From: Globodera rostochiensis
Lineage: Eukaryota > Nematoda > Chromadorea > Rhabditida > Heteroderidae
DNA: 64,000 nt
Assembly: GCA_018350325.1 (NCBI GenBank)
Contig: JAEVLN010000011.1
Location: 1,050,449 to 1,114,448 of the forward strand
Direction: 5' to 3'
A program made the position numbers and the translations under genes. Below, piece after piece: positions 30,121 through 41,309 of the stretch. The notes below the pieces were generated by a model, which saw only the letters and a program-made list of their open reading frames with translations, searched no databases and had not been told where the DNA came from. Position 1 is the stretch's first letter, and every line of letters starts with the position of its first letter.

Positions 30121-30218
30121 ACTGTAAGGATTTGAGTGTTCCGCTGGTTGGAAGCGAACGGTTAAAATGCCTATGGCGGGGTCAAAAGATCATCCATAAA
30201 GAAGAAGGTAAATGGGAC

Positions 30219-30290
30219 GCCCCGGTAGCTCAGTTGGAAGAGCTGCCCACGGATTGGGTGGAGGACGTGGGTTCGAGTCCCACCCGGGGC
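30219..30290 (+). tRNA. tRNA-like repeat unit 3, opposite orientation
   Basis: Same 72 bases as unit 2, with an intact acceptor stem, now on the plus strand. The flanking CCGCTGGTTGGAAG and AAAGATCATCCATAAAG blocks are shared, so units 2 and 3 form an inverted pair. The anticodon loop has the same defect. Confidence 0.45.
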
Positions 30291-30547
30291 TTACATTTTG
30301 CCTATTCTTTACTCCACATTTCAATTCACCAATTTGTCCACGGGTTTGGCATTCCCCTCACTCACATTCCTCCATTGCCACTTTCCCGGCCTTCACCAAT
30401 TGTACGGGGATTTACCCATTTCAACCTCCCAGTGATCAATTCAATTGTTTTTGGGTTTATTACCAAAGCTTGAGCGAGAGAATAAATGCATTTCTTCCGT
30501 CTTATGTAAGGAAGCGAGCGTGTCCAGCTGGCTGGGACGGTTAAAAC

Positions 30548-31392
30548 TAGGGTTGGACAAGAACGGGTATCCGGAACCGGGACCGGTATCCGGGTGTTTT
30601 GGGCAAATTATCCGGGACCGGTATCCGGGTGTCCAGGATCCGAGATACCCGGTATCCGGGGGTTGGATCCGGGCGGGTTAAGCACCCCTAATGGTGGTAT
30701 TTTTTTGGAGAGATTTTTTTTTTGATGGTGTTAGCGCTAGTAAAATTTTTGTAAACAATTGGCTCTCAACAAAAATTGCTAAAAATTTCTTTAAAAATTA
30801 TACTTGCGCTAATTTCGAGTTTGTTAAAATGAAACCGCCGACCCCGCCCATGCTTAAAAAGTTCCAAAAAATTGCCCATATTTTTAAAATTTTGGTTGCA
30901 AACTCGGCGGCGCCTATCGGCACCGCCGACCCCCCCCCCTAAAAGCTTAAATAGACTTAGAAGGCCGCTGGAAAAAACTACAACCTTCTAATTTTTAAAA
31001 TAAATACTATTTCAAAAATATTTTTTAAAATAAATGATTTAAAAATAAATAATTTTTTATTTCATTTAAATTTTTCCGTTTTCCGTTGGTTTTGGCCCTT
31101 TTTGTTTTCTGTTAAAAAATATTTCCGTTTTTCCGGTTTTAAAAAATAATTTTATTCTGGGCACGCTTTGACCGTAGCCTGATTCAGATGAAGAAGAGCT
31201 TTTTGGCAAAAATTGCGTACAATTTGATTATTTATAAAATTTTAATTATTATTTTCAAAAATTTAAAATTATCTGGTATCCGGACGGATATCCGGCTGTA
31301 AATTACTATCCGGTACCGGTATCCGGGTGTCAAGGAACCGGTGGAACCGTTATCCGGGGGACCCGGATAATATCCGGTCTTGTCCAACCCTA
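30548..31392. mobile_element. hAT-like MITE with perfect TSD GTTAAAAC (element C)
   Basis: TAGGGTTGGACAAGA is inverted at both ends, flanked by GTTAAAAC at 30540-30547 and 31393-31400. The arms are rich in TATCCGG/CCGGATA. Removing the element rejoins the flank of tRNA-like unit 4 (ACGG/TTAAAACGCCTATGGCG), as in the other units. One GC-rich GATA-loop hairpin lies inside at 30906-30927. Confidence 0.92.
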
Positions 31393-31447
31393 GTTAAAAC
31401 GCCTATGGCGGGGGCATAAGATCCATAAGAGGGACGGCTAATGGGAA

Positions 31448-31538
31448 GCCCCGGTAGCTCAGACGGTAAGAGCATTGGTTCTGGGTGAGAAGCTGATCAC
31501 TGCACCCGAAGGTCGTGGGTTCAATTTCTGCCCGGGGC
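31448..31538 (+). tRNA. tRNA-like repeat unit 4 with about 19 extra bases
   Basis: The acceptor stem GCCCCGG/CCGGGGC and the D arm are intact. The T loop has drifted (TTCAATT, with an imperfect stem). The anticodon region is about 19 bases longer than in units 2 and 3 and could hold an intron, but I could not place a valid anticodon. Confidence 0.4.
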
Positions 31539-32790
31539 TACCATTTTGCCTATCTCTTACTCTTATTGCTTTTGGCGACCGTGTTTGCAACCGGCCCCTC
31601 GCTCCTCCACCAACAGCCCGGCCCCAATTCCGACAGGACTATGAACGTAATGATTCAAAGGGTTAAGAGAAGGATTTATTGCAGATTTCCCATTTGCATT
31701 GATTCAATAAATTTAAATCAAATGGATGCGTTGAGAATGGGATAAATGTTTTGGGTGAGAGAGAGGGTGACGCGGGATTGCAAAAAAGAATTTTAGGGGA
31801 AATAATTTGTAAATCAATTTATTGACCACTCATTTTCAATAAAAATTATATTTATTAATATTTTATTTAAGTGAATTTTAGACAATAAAAATGAAAAAAA
31901 TGGGTGTTTGTCCGTTTTATGAATGATTTTTCGACTGAGAATCGCTCTAAAAGTTTCAAACGCCTTTTTTTCACTTATTCCCCAATTTTAAATCTCCTTT
32001 CTCACTAAATATCATCTGGACTAGTGTTAGGCAAATGGGTTTTTTCAGTATTCGGTATCGGTATTTCGGTAAAATACCGATACCGAAAAAATATCGAAAT
32101 CCCAAAATTTCTTCGGTCGGTATTCGGTACCGGTATTTCGGTAAAATACCGATACCGAAAAAATACCGAAATCCCAAAATTTCTTCGGTCGGTATTCGGT
32201 ACCGGTATTTCGGTAAAATACCGATACCGAAAAAATACCGAAATCCCAAAATTTCTTCGGTCGGTATTCGGTACCGGTATTTCGGTAAAATACCGATACC
32301 GAAAAAATACCGAAATCCCAAAAATTTTTCGGTATCGGTATTTCGGTAAAATACCGATACCGAAAAAATATCGAAACCCCAAAATTTCTTCGGTCGGTAT
32401 TCGGTACCGGTATTTCGGTAAAATACCGATACCGAAAAAATACCGAAATCCCAAAAATTTTTCGGTATCGGTATTTTGGTAAAATACCGATACCGAAAAA
32501 TACCGACCAAAAAAATTCGGTATACCGACCGGTATTCGGTATTTTTTTGAAAATTTTGAATTTCAATTTAAAATGAACAAAACTTTTAACCAATACTTAT
32601 ATGATTATTGGCATTATTCTGCATTTTTTTTAAATTCACCGAATTTTGCTAAAAAATCAAAAGTATTTTTATTTAATTTTTAGAAATTGTTTCCCAACAA
32701 TAGATGCTCACAGAAAGTAGGAAAAAAACCTATCCCCGATGCGGGTCCGAACCCCAACCTAACTACCCAACAGCCTCCACCACTAACCAC

Positions 32791-34544
32791 CAGGGCTGTG
32801 TCGAAAGTAAAAAAAAAGTCGAAATCGAAAATCGAAACTGAAAAAAACGTCGAAAATCGAAACAAATCGAAAATTTTTTTTATGCGATTAAATGATAAAT
32901 TTTACTACAAATTCTAACCTTTTTGAGAACATTTTGTGGCAAATCTAGAGAATTCTGCAGCTCTCGAAAAATCTCTCGCTGGACGGATGATTTTCTAATT
33001 TTTCGAATGATTGTTTTTATTTTTTCAAACGTGTCGCTTGACTCAAAACGTATAGCTCGTAAACCCGCCTATAAATGCTTACCTAAGAATTGATAACTGG
33101 CGCATAAAAAACCTGCACGGCTAGATTTAATTTGTGAAGAAAACATCCAAAATGGTCAATGCCGATTTGTTTGAAAGCAGCGATCATATTGGATGCATGA
33201 TCTGACAATGCCAAATGGACTTTTGATTTTGGAATTCAGTAAATCCAGCCTTGCGGTAATGTAATTGGCTACAACTTGAGTTGTTTTGTGCTTTTCTTTC
33301 ACAGGCATTGAACCAAGAATTACAAAAGCCGGCTGGGCTTCGTCGGTTAAAAAATGCGCAGTCAAAGCTAAAATGAATTTTAATTTTTGATGCTAATCGT
33401 TATTTAATTTACCGAGAAGATTGTGAGTGTTGGCTTTGGAACTCCAAATATCACTTGTAATGGAGATGAATTTGACTTTTTTCAAATCAGCAATGATTCG
33501 ATCAAGCAATTGCTTATAAAACAATGGCATTATCTCGCTGTGATACCCCCTTCTTCTAAAATATTAGGTTTGGAACACAATTAACTTAGCATGTATACTT
33601 TATTTGGTAATTTGGCGCGAAAAATTGAACCATGCGCTTGAACCCTTTTTTCTCGACTTGGTAGAATGCAATGCCATCTGTTGCCAACCATTCCACAACA
33701 ATTTTGTCAGCCTCCTTAGTTTTTGCGCCATCTTTTGACCATTGCGCTTTAAAATGTACCAAAAATAAAATTTTAGAAATTGAGGTTTCTAACTTAGAGC
33801 TTTTGCTATTGGTGAAGCTGAATTTGAGGTAAATGAAGAGCCTACGATAGACAAACCTGATGGGTCTGCTGTAGTTTGCGATTGTGAGAAAAATGGTTCT
33901 TCTGGAATGATCGGTGCTTGTAGTTGCGGCTCGGGTGGTGCTTTTGAGAAAATCACAGCTAAATTTGGTTTTCTCTGCGCTAATAAATCCAATTTTCCCT
34001 TTTTTTCCTTCAAGAAATATGCACGCTTTTTATGTTGTTCAGCATGTTTGGTCTTCAAATGATGATCAAATTTTGCTTAAAATTTTTAATAATTTGCAAG
34101 TTAAAATCATACCAACCTGTTGATTTACTTGGCCCTTGATCAATAATTTTATCACAGTGTTTGCACTGTGCGGTGGTAGATTTAACGGAACCAATGCGCG
34201 TAAAATAATGCCACCAGGATGAAAAATCATGCGTTTTTGCACTCATTACAAAAACAAATGGGTATACAAAATGCTAAAGATTTAACGGAATTATGTGACA
34301 GCATAATACCAGCAGAAGAAAAATTATGCAGTTTGCACTCATCATTTTAGAGAACTGATTTGATTTGAATTAGCAAAAGCAAAATGCCAAATTCAAAATT
34401 CACTTTTCAAACTTTAAACTTTTTGGTATTTCCCAGACCCGACTTTCGAAATTGTTTTCGAAAAACAGCCCATTTTTGTCGAAATCGAAAATCGAAAGGA
34501 AAAAAACGTCGAAAATCGAAAATCGAAATTTCGACACAGCCCTG
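32791..34544. mobile_element. Nested hAT element with decayed transposase (element E)
   Basis: The ends CAGGGCTGTGTCGAAA are inverted. The flanks are CTAACCAC (32783-32790) and CTCACCAC (34545-34552), a duplication with one mismatch. The arms contain TCGAAAATCGAAA repeats. Inside is the 5' half of a transposase gene on the minus strand. The insertion splits a tRNA-like sequence of element D between its A box (right side) and B box (left side, GGTTCGGACCC on the minus strand). Confidence 0.88.
33150..34246 (-). pseudogene. hAT transposase relic with BED zinc finger
   Basis: From ATG 34246: SSWWHYFTRIGSVKSTTAQC and CKHCDKII form the start of a BED finger. After a short intron (about 34070-34115) HHLKTKHAEQHKKR supplies its two histidines. 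Further exons encode EWLATDGIAFYQVEKKGF, MPLFYKQLLDRIIADL, FISITSDIWSS and LTAHFL, the first parts of the hAT RNase H-like fold including the Asp of TSDIWSS. The sequence stops near 33150 without the C-terminal catalytic residues or dimerisation domain, so the element is not autonomous. Confidence 0.85.
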
Positions 34545-35042
34545 CTCACCACTAGACCATCCTGATCGAGATGGACAAAAATCGTTCAAAAATATCCATT
34601 TTCCAAAATACCGAAATACCGAAAAATACCGCGGTAGATGGCTCGGTATCGGTATTTCGGTATTACCGAAAAAATACCGATACCGAAAAATACCGAAATC
34701 TCCTAAATTTTCTCGGTCGGTATACCGAATCGGTAATACCGAAAAAAATACCGCGGTAATACCGAAAAATACCGCGGTAATACCGTACCGTGCCTAACAC
34801 TAATCTGGACATCTCCAATTTTTATATATAGGATTATTCGAATAATCCTAATTTACAAATAAATACGCCGACACATTTTATAAGTAAACTCAAACATTGC
34901 AAAAAATAACTAATTGGATTTTTGGACAAATATTCAGTATAATCGGTCAACATAAGATAAAATTGAATTAATTGTCCATCGAAAAACGAAAACATCCGTT
35001 AAGCCGTGCCGGAGCTGGAAATCTTCTTACAATTTTGTGATC

Positions 35043-36260
35043 TCAAAGATGGTTGTTTTCTTCACAAAATTTAATTTTCCATCTTTTTAGGCTACTTATT
35101 GAGATTTTCAACAAATCAGCAATGTCACGTTCACTTATTTTTGGATTGTTTTCTTTTATTTTGGCATATTTCTTCAAAATTCCAATTTTTGTTGCATCAG
35201 AAAATTTGTCTTTGTTTGAGATGCCTGAAAAGCCAAATTCGTTCCTCCAAACATAAATTGTTGTGGCACTTACGCCCAATTTTTTTGCAATTTTCTCATC
35301 AAGTTTAAGCATTGAAATGTTTTTGAATTTTGCCTGCTTACATTTGTTCTTAATCTGATCAAATTGTTTCGTAATTGCACGTTTGTCGACAGAAAACTTT
35401 TCTTTTCTTAGACCCAATCTTTTAATCCATTTATAAATTGTTGAGCGACCAATACCCAAACTATTTGATATTTTTCTCTCAATTTGAACCCATTTTTTGG
35501 TTGGGTGTTCGCCTGTTTTTTCCCGATTCCAATTTTTGTTGCGTCCGATTTATTGCGAACAGAAAGGCCAAGTTCGCGCTTCCATCGACTAATTGTAACT
35601 ATAGAAACGCCCAATTTTTTTGCTATTTTATTATCGAGTTTATTCTTTGAACCGCTTTTGATTTTTGCCTTTTTACATTTGCTTTTTATCTTATCAAATT
35701 GTTTCAAAATTTCACATTTTTCGAACTCAGAAAAGTTTGACTTTTTTACTTTTTTTTGATCCATTTATAAATTGTTGTGCGACCAACACCCAAACCATTT
35801 GAGATTTTTCTCTCAATTTGAACCCATTCTTTGGCTGAGTGTGCGCGTTTGTTTTTTTTACGATAATCATTTTTAATTTCTCTGAATTTTTGAATAATTT
35901 CCCATTTTTGCTGATCAGACTCGATTTTTTCACTTTTATTTGACTCATTTTGTTGTTCATCAACTCTCTCATCTTGATCAGTTGAGTAATTTTGATCTGA
36001 TAAATGTTTCTTAGAATTGTCATGATCAAGATCATGCGGTGATGGCGCTGAATTCTTTTCGTCTTTCGACCAATTTTCATCATAAATTTCATCAAATTTC
36101 TGTTTCAATATTTCATCAATTTTCTGTTTCAATATTTCATCAATATTTTTCTGATCAGAAGTGTTTGGAGCTTGTCCGTCTTGAACTTCTTCTTTAATAT
36201 GAAGACAATTCAACTCTTTTGAATCATTACTTTCATCGTCCCAAAATAAAATATTAATAA
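35043..36260 (-). pseudogene. Chimeric, frameshifted HTH-family copy without signal peptide (copy 6)
   Basis: Conserved 5' flank joins directly to codons for WDDESNDSK at about 36240, so the leader and first FDEI motif are deleted. The second FDEI region carries an in-frame duplication of the ILKQK(I/F)DE block. Module 1 breaks at about 35755. A module like that of the copy at 57052 follows in another frame, then a third section identical in type to the 3' end of the copy at 7999. At least two frameshifts separate the parts. About 200 bp downstream also match the copy at 7999. Confidence 0.85.
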
Positions 36261-36783
36261 GAAATATTTTGTACATCGAATTATTTATTGAATTATGTGG
36301 CAAATTAAATTGATTGATAGATTGAGCATTTTTCTTCGTAATTTCGAAAAGTACAAAAAAAAACAATTTGGTTTACTAAAGAGTGAAGGATGTAAGAAGG
36401 ACATTGTGATGAATTTTTTTTCAAAAATTCTTTTTTTTGCGAACTTTTTATTTAAAAAAATATTTAAAATTTATTAAAAATTGCCACGTCAATGGGAGGT
36501 GAGAATGTGAAGACCGAAGAAAGGAAAAATGTTTGCACTAAGCGGATCCGATAAGTCTAACAGCAATACAAACCACTAGGTCATGGAATAACTTTGGGAG
36601 ACAGACATATGTAAAAATGAATGAAATTTTGTCAAAAAGTTCGCAAGATCCACACTGCCCGTCCTTGCCAAAAATTTAAAAATCGGGACCTTTTCGAAAA
36701 ACAGCCCATTTTCACGAAATTCGAAAATCAAAAGAAAAAAACTTCGAAAATCGAAAGTAGAAAATCGAAATTTTGAGACAGCA

Positions 36784-37128
36784 ATGAAATTTTGGCTATT
36801 CATTTTTATTTCATTCATTGGAACGAATTTGATTAAAAAGGTGGCCGGAAAACACGACACCAGAAAATGCGACGCTGAAAATGCGACACCGAAAAATGCG
36901 ACACCGGAAAATGCCGACACCAAGGTGGAAAATGCGACACCAATGTGGAAAATGCGACACCGGAAATGCGACATCAAGGTGGGAAATGCGACACCGGAAA
37001 ATGCGACACCAAGGTGGGAAATGCGACACCGGAAAATGCGACACCAAGGTGGGAAATGCGACACCAAGGTGAAAAATGCGACACCAAGGTGCTTTTACAA
37101 AATATTTCAACTATTGACGAATTCGTAA
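36784..37128 (+). CDS. Chimera: family-type signal peptide plus Asn-Ala-Thr repeat
   Basis: A 114-residue ORF. Residues 1-18 match the family leader (MKFWLFIFISF..TNLIK). From residue 20 on the DNA is a tandem array of a 15-bp unit (GGAAAATGCGACACC), which in the leader frame begins as ENATP repeats carrying N-glycosylation sequons, then slips to other frames as units change length. Upstream there is no family promoter but a TTCGAAAATCGAAA block like the arm of element E. Whether it is expressed is unknown; a satellite that happens to be open is the alternative. Confidence 0.5.
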   Translation: MKFWLFIFISFIGTNLIKKVAGKHDTRKCDAENATPKNATPENADTKVENATPMWKMRHRKCDIKVGNATPENATPRWEMRHRKMRHQGGKCDTKVKNATPRCFYKIFQLLTNS

Positions 37129-37430
37129 TCAGTGCATCAAATAACATCTTTTCAGCTCTGGCTCATTTGATACAAAAGAGAAATTCTACATAAAATTTAA
37201 AAAAAAACTTTAATTGTTAATTTACTTTCGAATTTTACGGGGATATTCGAAAGGCCATAAATTGGCTTAAACTGATCGGAGCCGTCCCTTTTTAATATGA
37301 GTCTTAGATCATCACCTAATCACATATAAATAAAAACTTAGGACTGTACTGCGTACCTTTTATGGCTAAAATTCTTTAGCAAAAATGCAATAAAAACAAT
37401 AAGTGTATATTTTAAAAAAGTTTATTCTGA

Positions 37431-37575
37431 TCAACAAAAAGGTGAAATTGTTGAAAAATGCATTAAATGAAAAATAAAATCATTGAAAGGAATCCAAATT
37501 ATGCACAAATAGCGAAAAAGCTCTGTTAATCAAACGATTATCTTCAAATGGAAAAAGGAGTTTGTTTTAACTCAA
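37431..37575 (+). pseudogene. Degenerate HTH module
   Basis: SDQQKGEIVEK and IIFKWKKEF are recognisable on either side of stops and frame breaks. It is an old relic of one module. Confidence 0.5.
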
Positions 37576-37584
37576 AAATACCAT

Positions 37585-38324
37585 TCACATAAAGATAAAA
37601 AAAGGATGTAAAAACTGAAGCAATGTTTTGAAATTAAAAAAACAATCCAAAACTGCCAGAAGGTTCTTAATTTCTTTTTTAATTTGGTTTTTCCAATTAA
37701 TTAGGCTTCTTCTTGAGATTTTCAACAAATCAGCAATGCCACTATCACTCATTTTCGGATTCTTCCCTTTTATTTTGGCATATTTCTTCAAAATTTCAAT
37801 TTTTGTTGCATCAGAAATTTTCTTGCTGACACAAAAGCCAAATTTGCGCTTCCATTCAATAATTGTTGTTCTACAAAACCTCAATTTTTTTGCAATTTCG
37901 TATAAATTTTTTTGATTTCACGGAATTTTTGAATAATTTCACGTTTTTGCTGATCTGACTCAATTTTTTCACTTTTATTGGATTCATTTTGCTGTTCATC
38001 AACACTCTCATCTTGATCTGGCGCTGAATTGTGTTCGTCTTCCGACCTATTTTCATCATAAATTTCATCAAATTTTTGTTTCAATATTTCATCAATATTT
38101 TTCTGATCAGAAGTGTTTGGAGCTTGTCCGTCTTGATCTTCTTCTTTAACATGACGACAGTTCAACTGTTTTGAATCATTATTTTCATCGTCCCATACTT
38201 TTCCAAATATTTCATCAAATGATTTGTAAAGTTTTGATTCTTTTTCGCCATCGCCCACAGAATTGGCATTTTTGATAAAATTCGTTGTAACGATAGAAAT
38301 AATAAATAATAGTAGGAATTTCAT
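37585..38324 (-). pseudogene. HTH-family member with internal deletion (copy 7)
   Basis: The leader, both FDEI motifs and the acidic linker are intact from ATG 38324. Within module 1 (REIKKIYTK) the sequence jumps to the end of a central module (TTIIEWKRKFGF) with a frameshift, then continues into a complete last module. The normal stop after EIKNL is also lost, adding about 26 residues. The 5' half and flank match the copy at 7999. Confidence 0.85.
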
Positions 38325-38444
38325 TTTAATTGCTAAAATTTATTTAAATAAAATATTAATAAGAAATATTTTGTGCATCGAATTATTTTATTGAATTATA
38401 TTGGCAAATTAAATTGATTGACAGATTATTTGCCACGCATTTAT

Positions 38445-38620
38445 TCTCCCCCCCCCCAAGACGACAGTTCAATTCTTTGAATCATTACTTTCATCGTCCC
38501 ATCCTTTTGCAAAAATTTTTATTAAGTTTTATTCGTGTCCGCATTCGCCCACAGAATTGGCATTTTTGATCAAATTCGTTACAAAAAATGAAATAATAAT
38601 TAATCGCTGAACTTTCATTT
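38445..38620 (-). pseudogene. 5' fragment of HTH-family gene, inverted twin of 7741-7870
   Basis: Contains the leader from about 38610 and the GWDDESNDS region with the same deletions as the fragment at 7741, and begins with the matching run of C. It shows that a block of fragment plus complete gene was duplicated in inverted orientation. Confidence 0.75.
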
Positions 38621-39189
38621 TTTTAGAATAAAATTAACAAATTACGCAAAAATATTTTAGATGAATAATTAATCTGATAGTTTAATTTGCCTTCGTTAGG
38701 ACAGTAATTGAATGCTTCTTTCAATTAAATAACTATCTATGTTATTTAATTTTTTTGCACTATATTCATAAAAAATATTTTGCGCATTGCTGCAGGTAAC
38801 CTGAGCCGTTACCCGCTTCTTTGAATATCATTGGAAAAATGCAACAGAACCGAATCCAGACCAGAGTGTTCTGGCCATAATTTTTTTGAACATTGTCCAA
38901 TTGCAAAGCCTTAGCTTAATGATAGCTTTATCTCGACAAGAGCTTTCGAATGGTTTTTAGAAATTTGAATCGGTTAAGTTTAATTATTTCCCCGGTCTGG
39001 ATTCGAGACAGTATGCCAAAAAAAAACCCTGAATATTTTTTAAATCAATAAACAACTTTGTTTAAAAGAAATAAAATCTGCATTCTTTTATAAACAAATT
39101 TGTGTTCTCGATTTATGCTAATTTTCTCACAGATTGCTGCACAACAATTTAATTCAGAGATATCTATTCAAAAAATTAAAAATAAAATT

Positions 39190-39620
39190 AAAAATTTATG
39201 TCTGGTGTAAGAGCAGTCCCGTTCTTTGCATACGGGCCCGAGCTTAACCGCTTTGCTCGTCTTTAACCTGGGTTAAAGCGTTAACCCGGGTTAACTTAAC
39301 CCCAAGACGAGAAAGAGGTCCCAACGGACACGAACGCGTCCAGCAGGATTTGTACGGGCCTAACAAAGGGAAGGTCCTCAGGTGTCCACGGAGTTTCGGG
39401 ATGAAACTTGGCACACTGGTAGATCACCCCCACATTTCTGTGATATTCATTTTTGCTATAAAGGCCTGGGTAACGAGATATAAGCCTTCAAAGTTTATGC
39501 ATTTTCACTTAACGAAATAAGATTACAAACATAGAAGTGTTTCTGTGGCCTGATGATTGTGTTCTCAATTCATTTTTGTGTGTGAAAGTTCGAATCCTCT
39601 TCAATTCAACATTTTTTTTT
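39190..39620. other. Intergenic, with tRNA-like piece at 39545-39605
   Basis: 39230-39310 contains a GC-richer block with repeated GTTAACCCGGGTTAAC-type motifs. 39545-39605 has TGGCCTGATGATTG followed by AGTTCGAATCC, an A/B-box-like pair. No coding sequence. Confidence 0.35.
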
Positions 39621-39627
39621 CATTTTT

Positions 39628-40080
39628 TAAACCAAATTAGACATAAAAATAATGATCAACCAACAAAATGTTATTCAAATCAACTTTCCGATTAAAGCCT
39701 TCTATAAAACCGAGTCAGAAAAATTTTTTTTTAAAATAATTCTTCTCACAGGTTGCCATCCTTCTCATGAGCGAATCAATGCTTTTTCAATTTCAAACCC
39801 ATATTTTTTCTTTTCTCACTTTTTATTTCATCAATATCAAGTAACAGTTTTTCAAAGATTTCAAAATCCATGTCCTTTTCCAGGCATTTTTCCGGGGTTG
39901 AAATAAAATTTTATGGAAGAATTTTCTCTTCGTAATTTTGACTGAGAACCTGTGAGAATAATTATAAGTATTATTTTAAAAATTTTTTTTTTGGTCGCGC
40001 TTTAAAAAAAGGCTCTAATCGAAAAGTTGATTTGAATAACATTTTGTTGGTTGATCATTATTTTTATGTCTAATTAGTGG
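39628..40080. repeat. Foldback element, arms of about 65 bp
   Basis: The block from AGACATAAAAATAATGATC (39638) to ATTCAAATCAACTTTCCGAT is repeated inverted at 40015-40075. Further in, CTCACAGGTTG and AACCTGTGAG also pair. The centre is AT-rich. Confidence 0.7.
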
Positions 40081-40598
40081 CTCATTACGTAGTAACAAAA
40101 AAATATAAATATTTTGACTTTTACAATCAATACAAAATTCGTTCATAAATATTGAAAATGACTCCACCTCCCAAACAATATAATCTGTCGCTGTTGTGCA
40201 GAGAGGCTGGCTTCTACAGTTTTGTTCAATCAAGCTGCTTAATTTGATCCATAAATTAAGCTTTCCATTTACATATACAGTATCTAAAATTCCATAATCA
40301 CAATGAACGGTCCTGACATTTTGCCCTGGTGCTATGTTTGCTATCCATTTGACAGCCGTTTAACGACCGGAGATTTTTATCTCCGATCATGACCGGCTGT
40401 CACACAATTAGCAATTGATCCAAATTGCCTCGGGGCATTTGGATTAATTTTGCAGACAGGCGGGCGATCAATATTGGTCCTATTTAAGCCCCTCTTTAGG
40501 ACAGTTACATCAACTGTTAGCTTTACACCAAATGAAAGGCAGAAGCCGATCCCTAATCCTGGCCAAAAGCCATTCCCCCAAAGTGCCAAAAAGGCCCA

Positions 40599-41300
40599 AT
40601 TCTGCTTGCGCGCGCGCGCGTTGGCACGCCTCTGCGACGACTACCGCAACTCTCTAAACGAGGTACGCTCGGGACAGTATCGCATGAATTGGACACCCAA
40701 CATAACGATCATCCGGATCGCCCGGATTGTATGATTTAACCTTTTAATTAATTAATAAACAATTATATTTTTATTTTTAGGTCCAGTCAGGAGAACAAGC
40801 CCCGCCCCCTTTCGTCGCCTCAGTTCTGTACGAGATCACTGCAGCACGTCCGGTGCCGCCGATGGATCCTCAACGACCGCTTGGCCCGCTCCTTCAAATG
40901 CCGGTTCATCGCCAGCCAACGCTAAAGACATTGCGCCCTCCAGCAACTCAAGCGCCGGCGGCATCGCGCCCGCCGTCCCTGGTTTCTGGAGTTTTGCTGC
41001 CGCCGCCGCCGTGCCGCCAACAATTTGTTGCCAAGCGCCACCACCACCGCCACCACCGCCACCAACGCCACACCGCCACCACCGCCACCACCGCCACCAA
41101 CGCCACACCGCCACCACCGCCAGCACCGCAGCCGACGACAACAACAACAATTGCTGAAGCAGCGTCAGCCTCCGGCAAAAAAACGATCAGACGACACGTG
41201 GTCGGAAGACGACATCAAACCGATGCCGTTGATCGCCGCGCCCCGACGACGATTAGTGATCGAGAGCGATGAAGATGAGGATGCGAAAATGGAGCATTGA
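40599..41300 (+). pseudogene. GC-rich gene fragment, 3' end of an unidentified nuclear-type protein
   Basis: An exon ending at 40728 encodes ALARLCDDYRNSLNEVRSGQ and MNWTPNITIIRIARI. A 52-bp GT..AG intron (40729-40780) joins in frame to VQSGEQAPPPFVASVLYEIT. The frame passes into a (CCACCG)n tract at 41038-41120 coding His/Pro/Thr runs. In another frame the sequence ends AKKRSDDTWSEDDIKPM..RRRLVIESDEDEDAKMEH and a stop at 41298-41300, a charged tail of nuclear type. The frame change within the repeat means either another intron or a slippage mutation. No family recognised. Confidence 0.45.
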
Positions 41301-41309
41301 TTGCGGCGG

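Larger units (their letters stand above)
32022..34802. mobile_element. hAT-like element with perfect TSD ATCTGGAC (element D)
   Basis: TAGTGTTAGGCA is inverted at both ends and flanked by ATCTGGAC at 32014-32021 and 34803-34810. The left arm (32040-32530) is a tandem array of units of about 60 bp built of CGGTATCGG/TTTCGGTA motifs, open in several frames only because of the repeats. The right arm is a shorter version. A second hAT element (32791-34544) is nested inside; without it, element D is about 1.0 kb and carries one tRNA-like sequence. Confidence 0.93.

Noticed and set aside
32040..32530. Regular direct repeats resembling a CRISPR array, with long overlapping frames in several phases
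   Set aside because: Units of about 60 bp are near-identical throughout with no unique spacers, the context is eukaryotic, and the block is the left arm of a hAT-like element with a perfect 8-bp duplication. The frames are repeat artefacts.
40836..41178. Minus-strand Gly/Trp/Arg-rich and Val-rich frames over the CCACCG repeat
   Set aside because: They are shadows of the simple-sequence repeat on the plus strand and have no start context.
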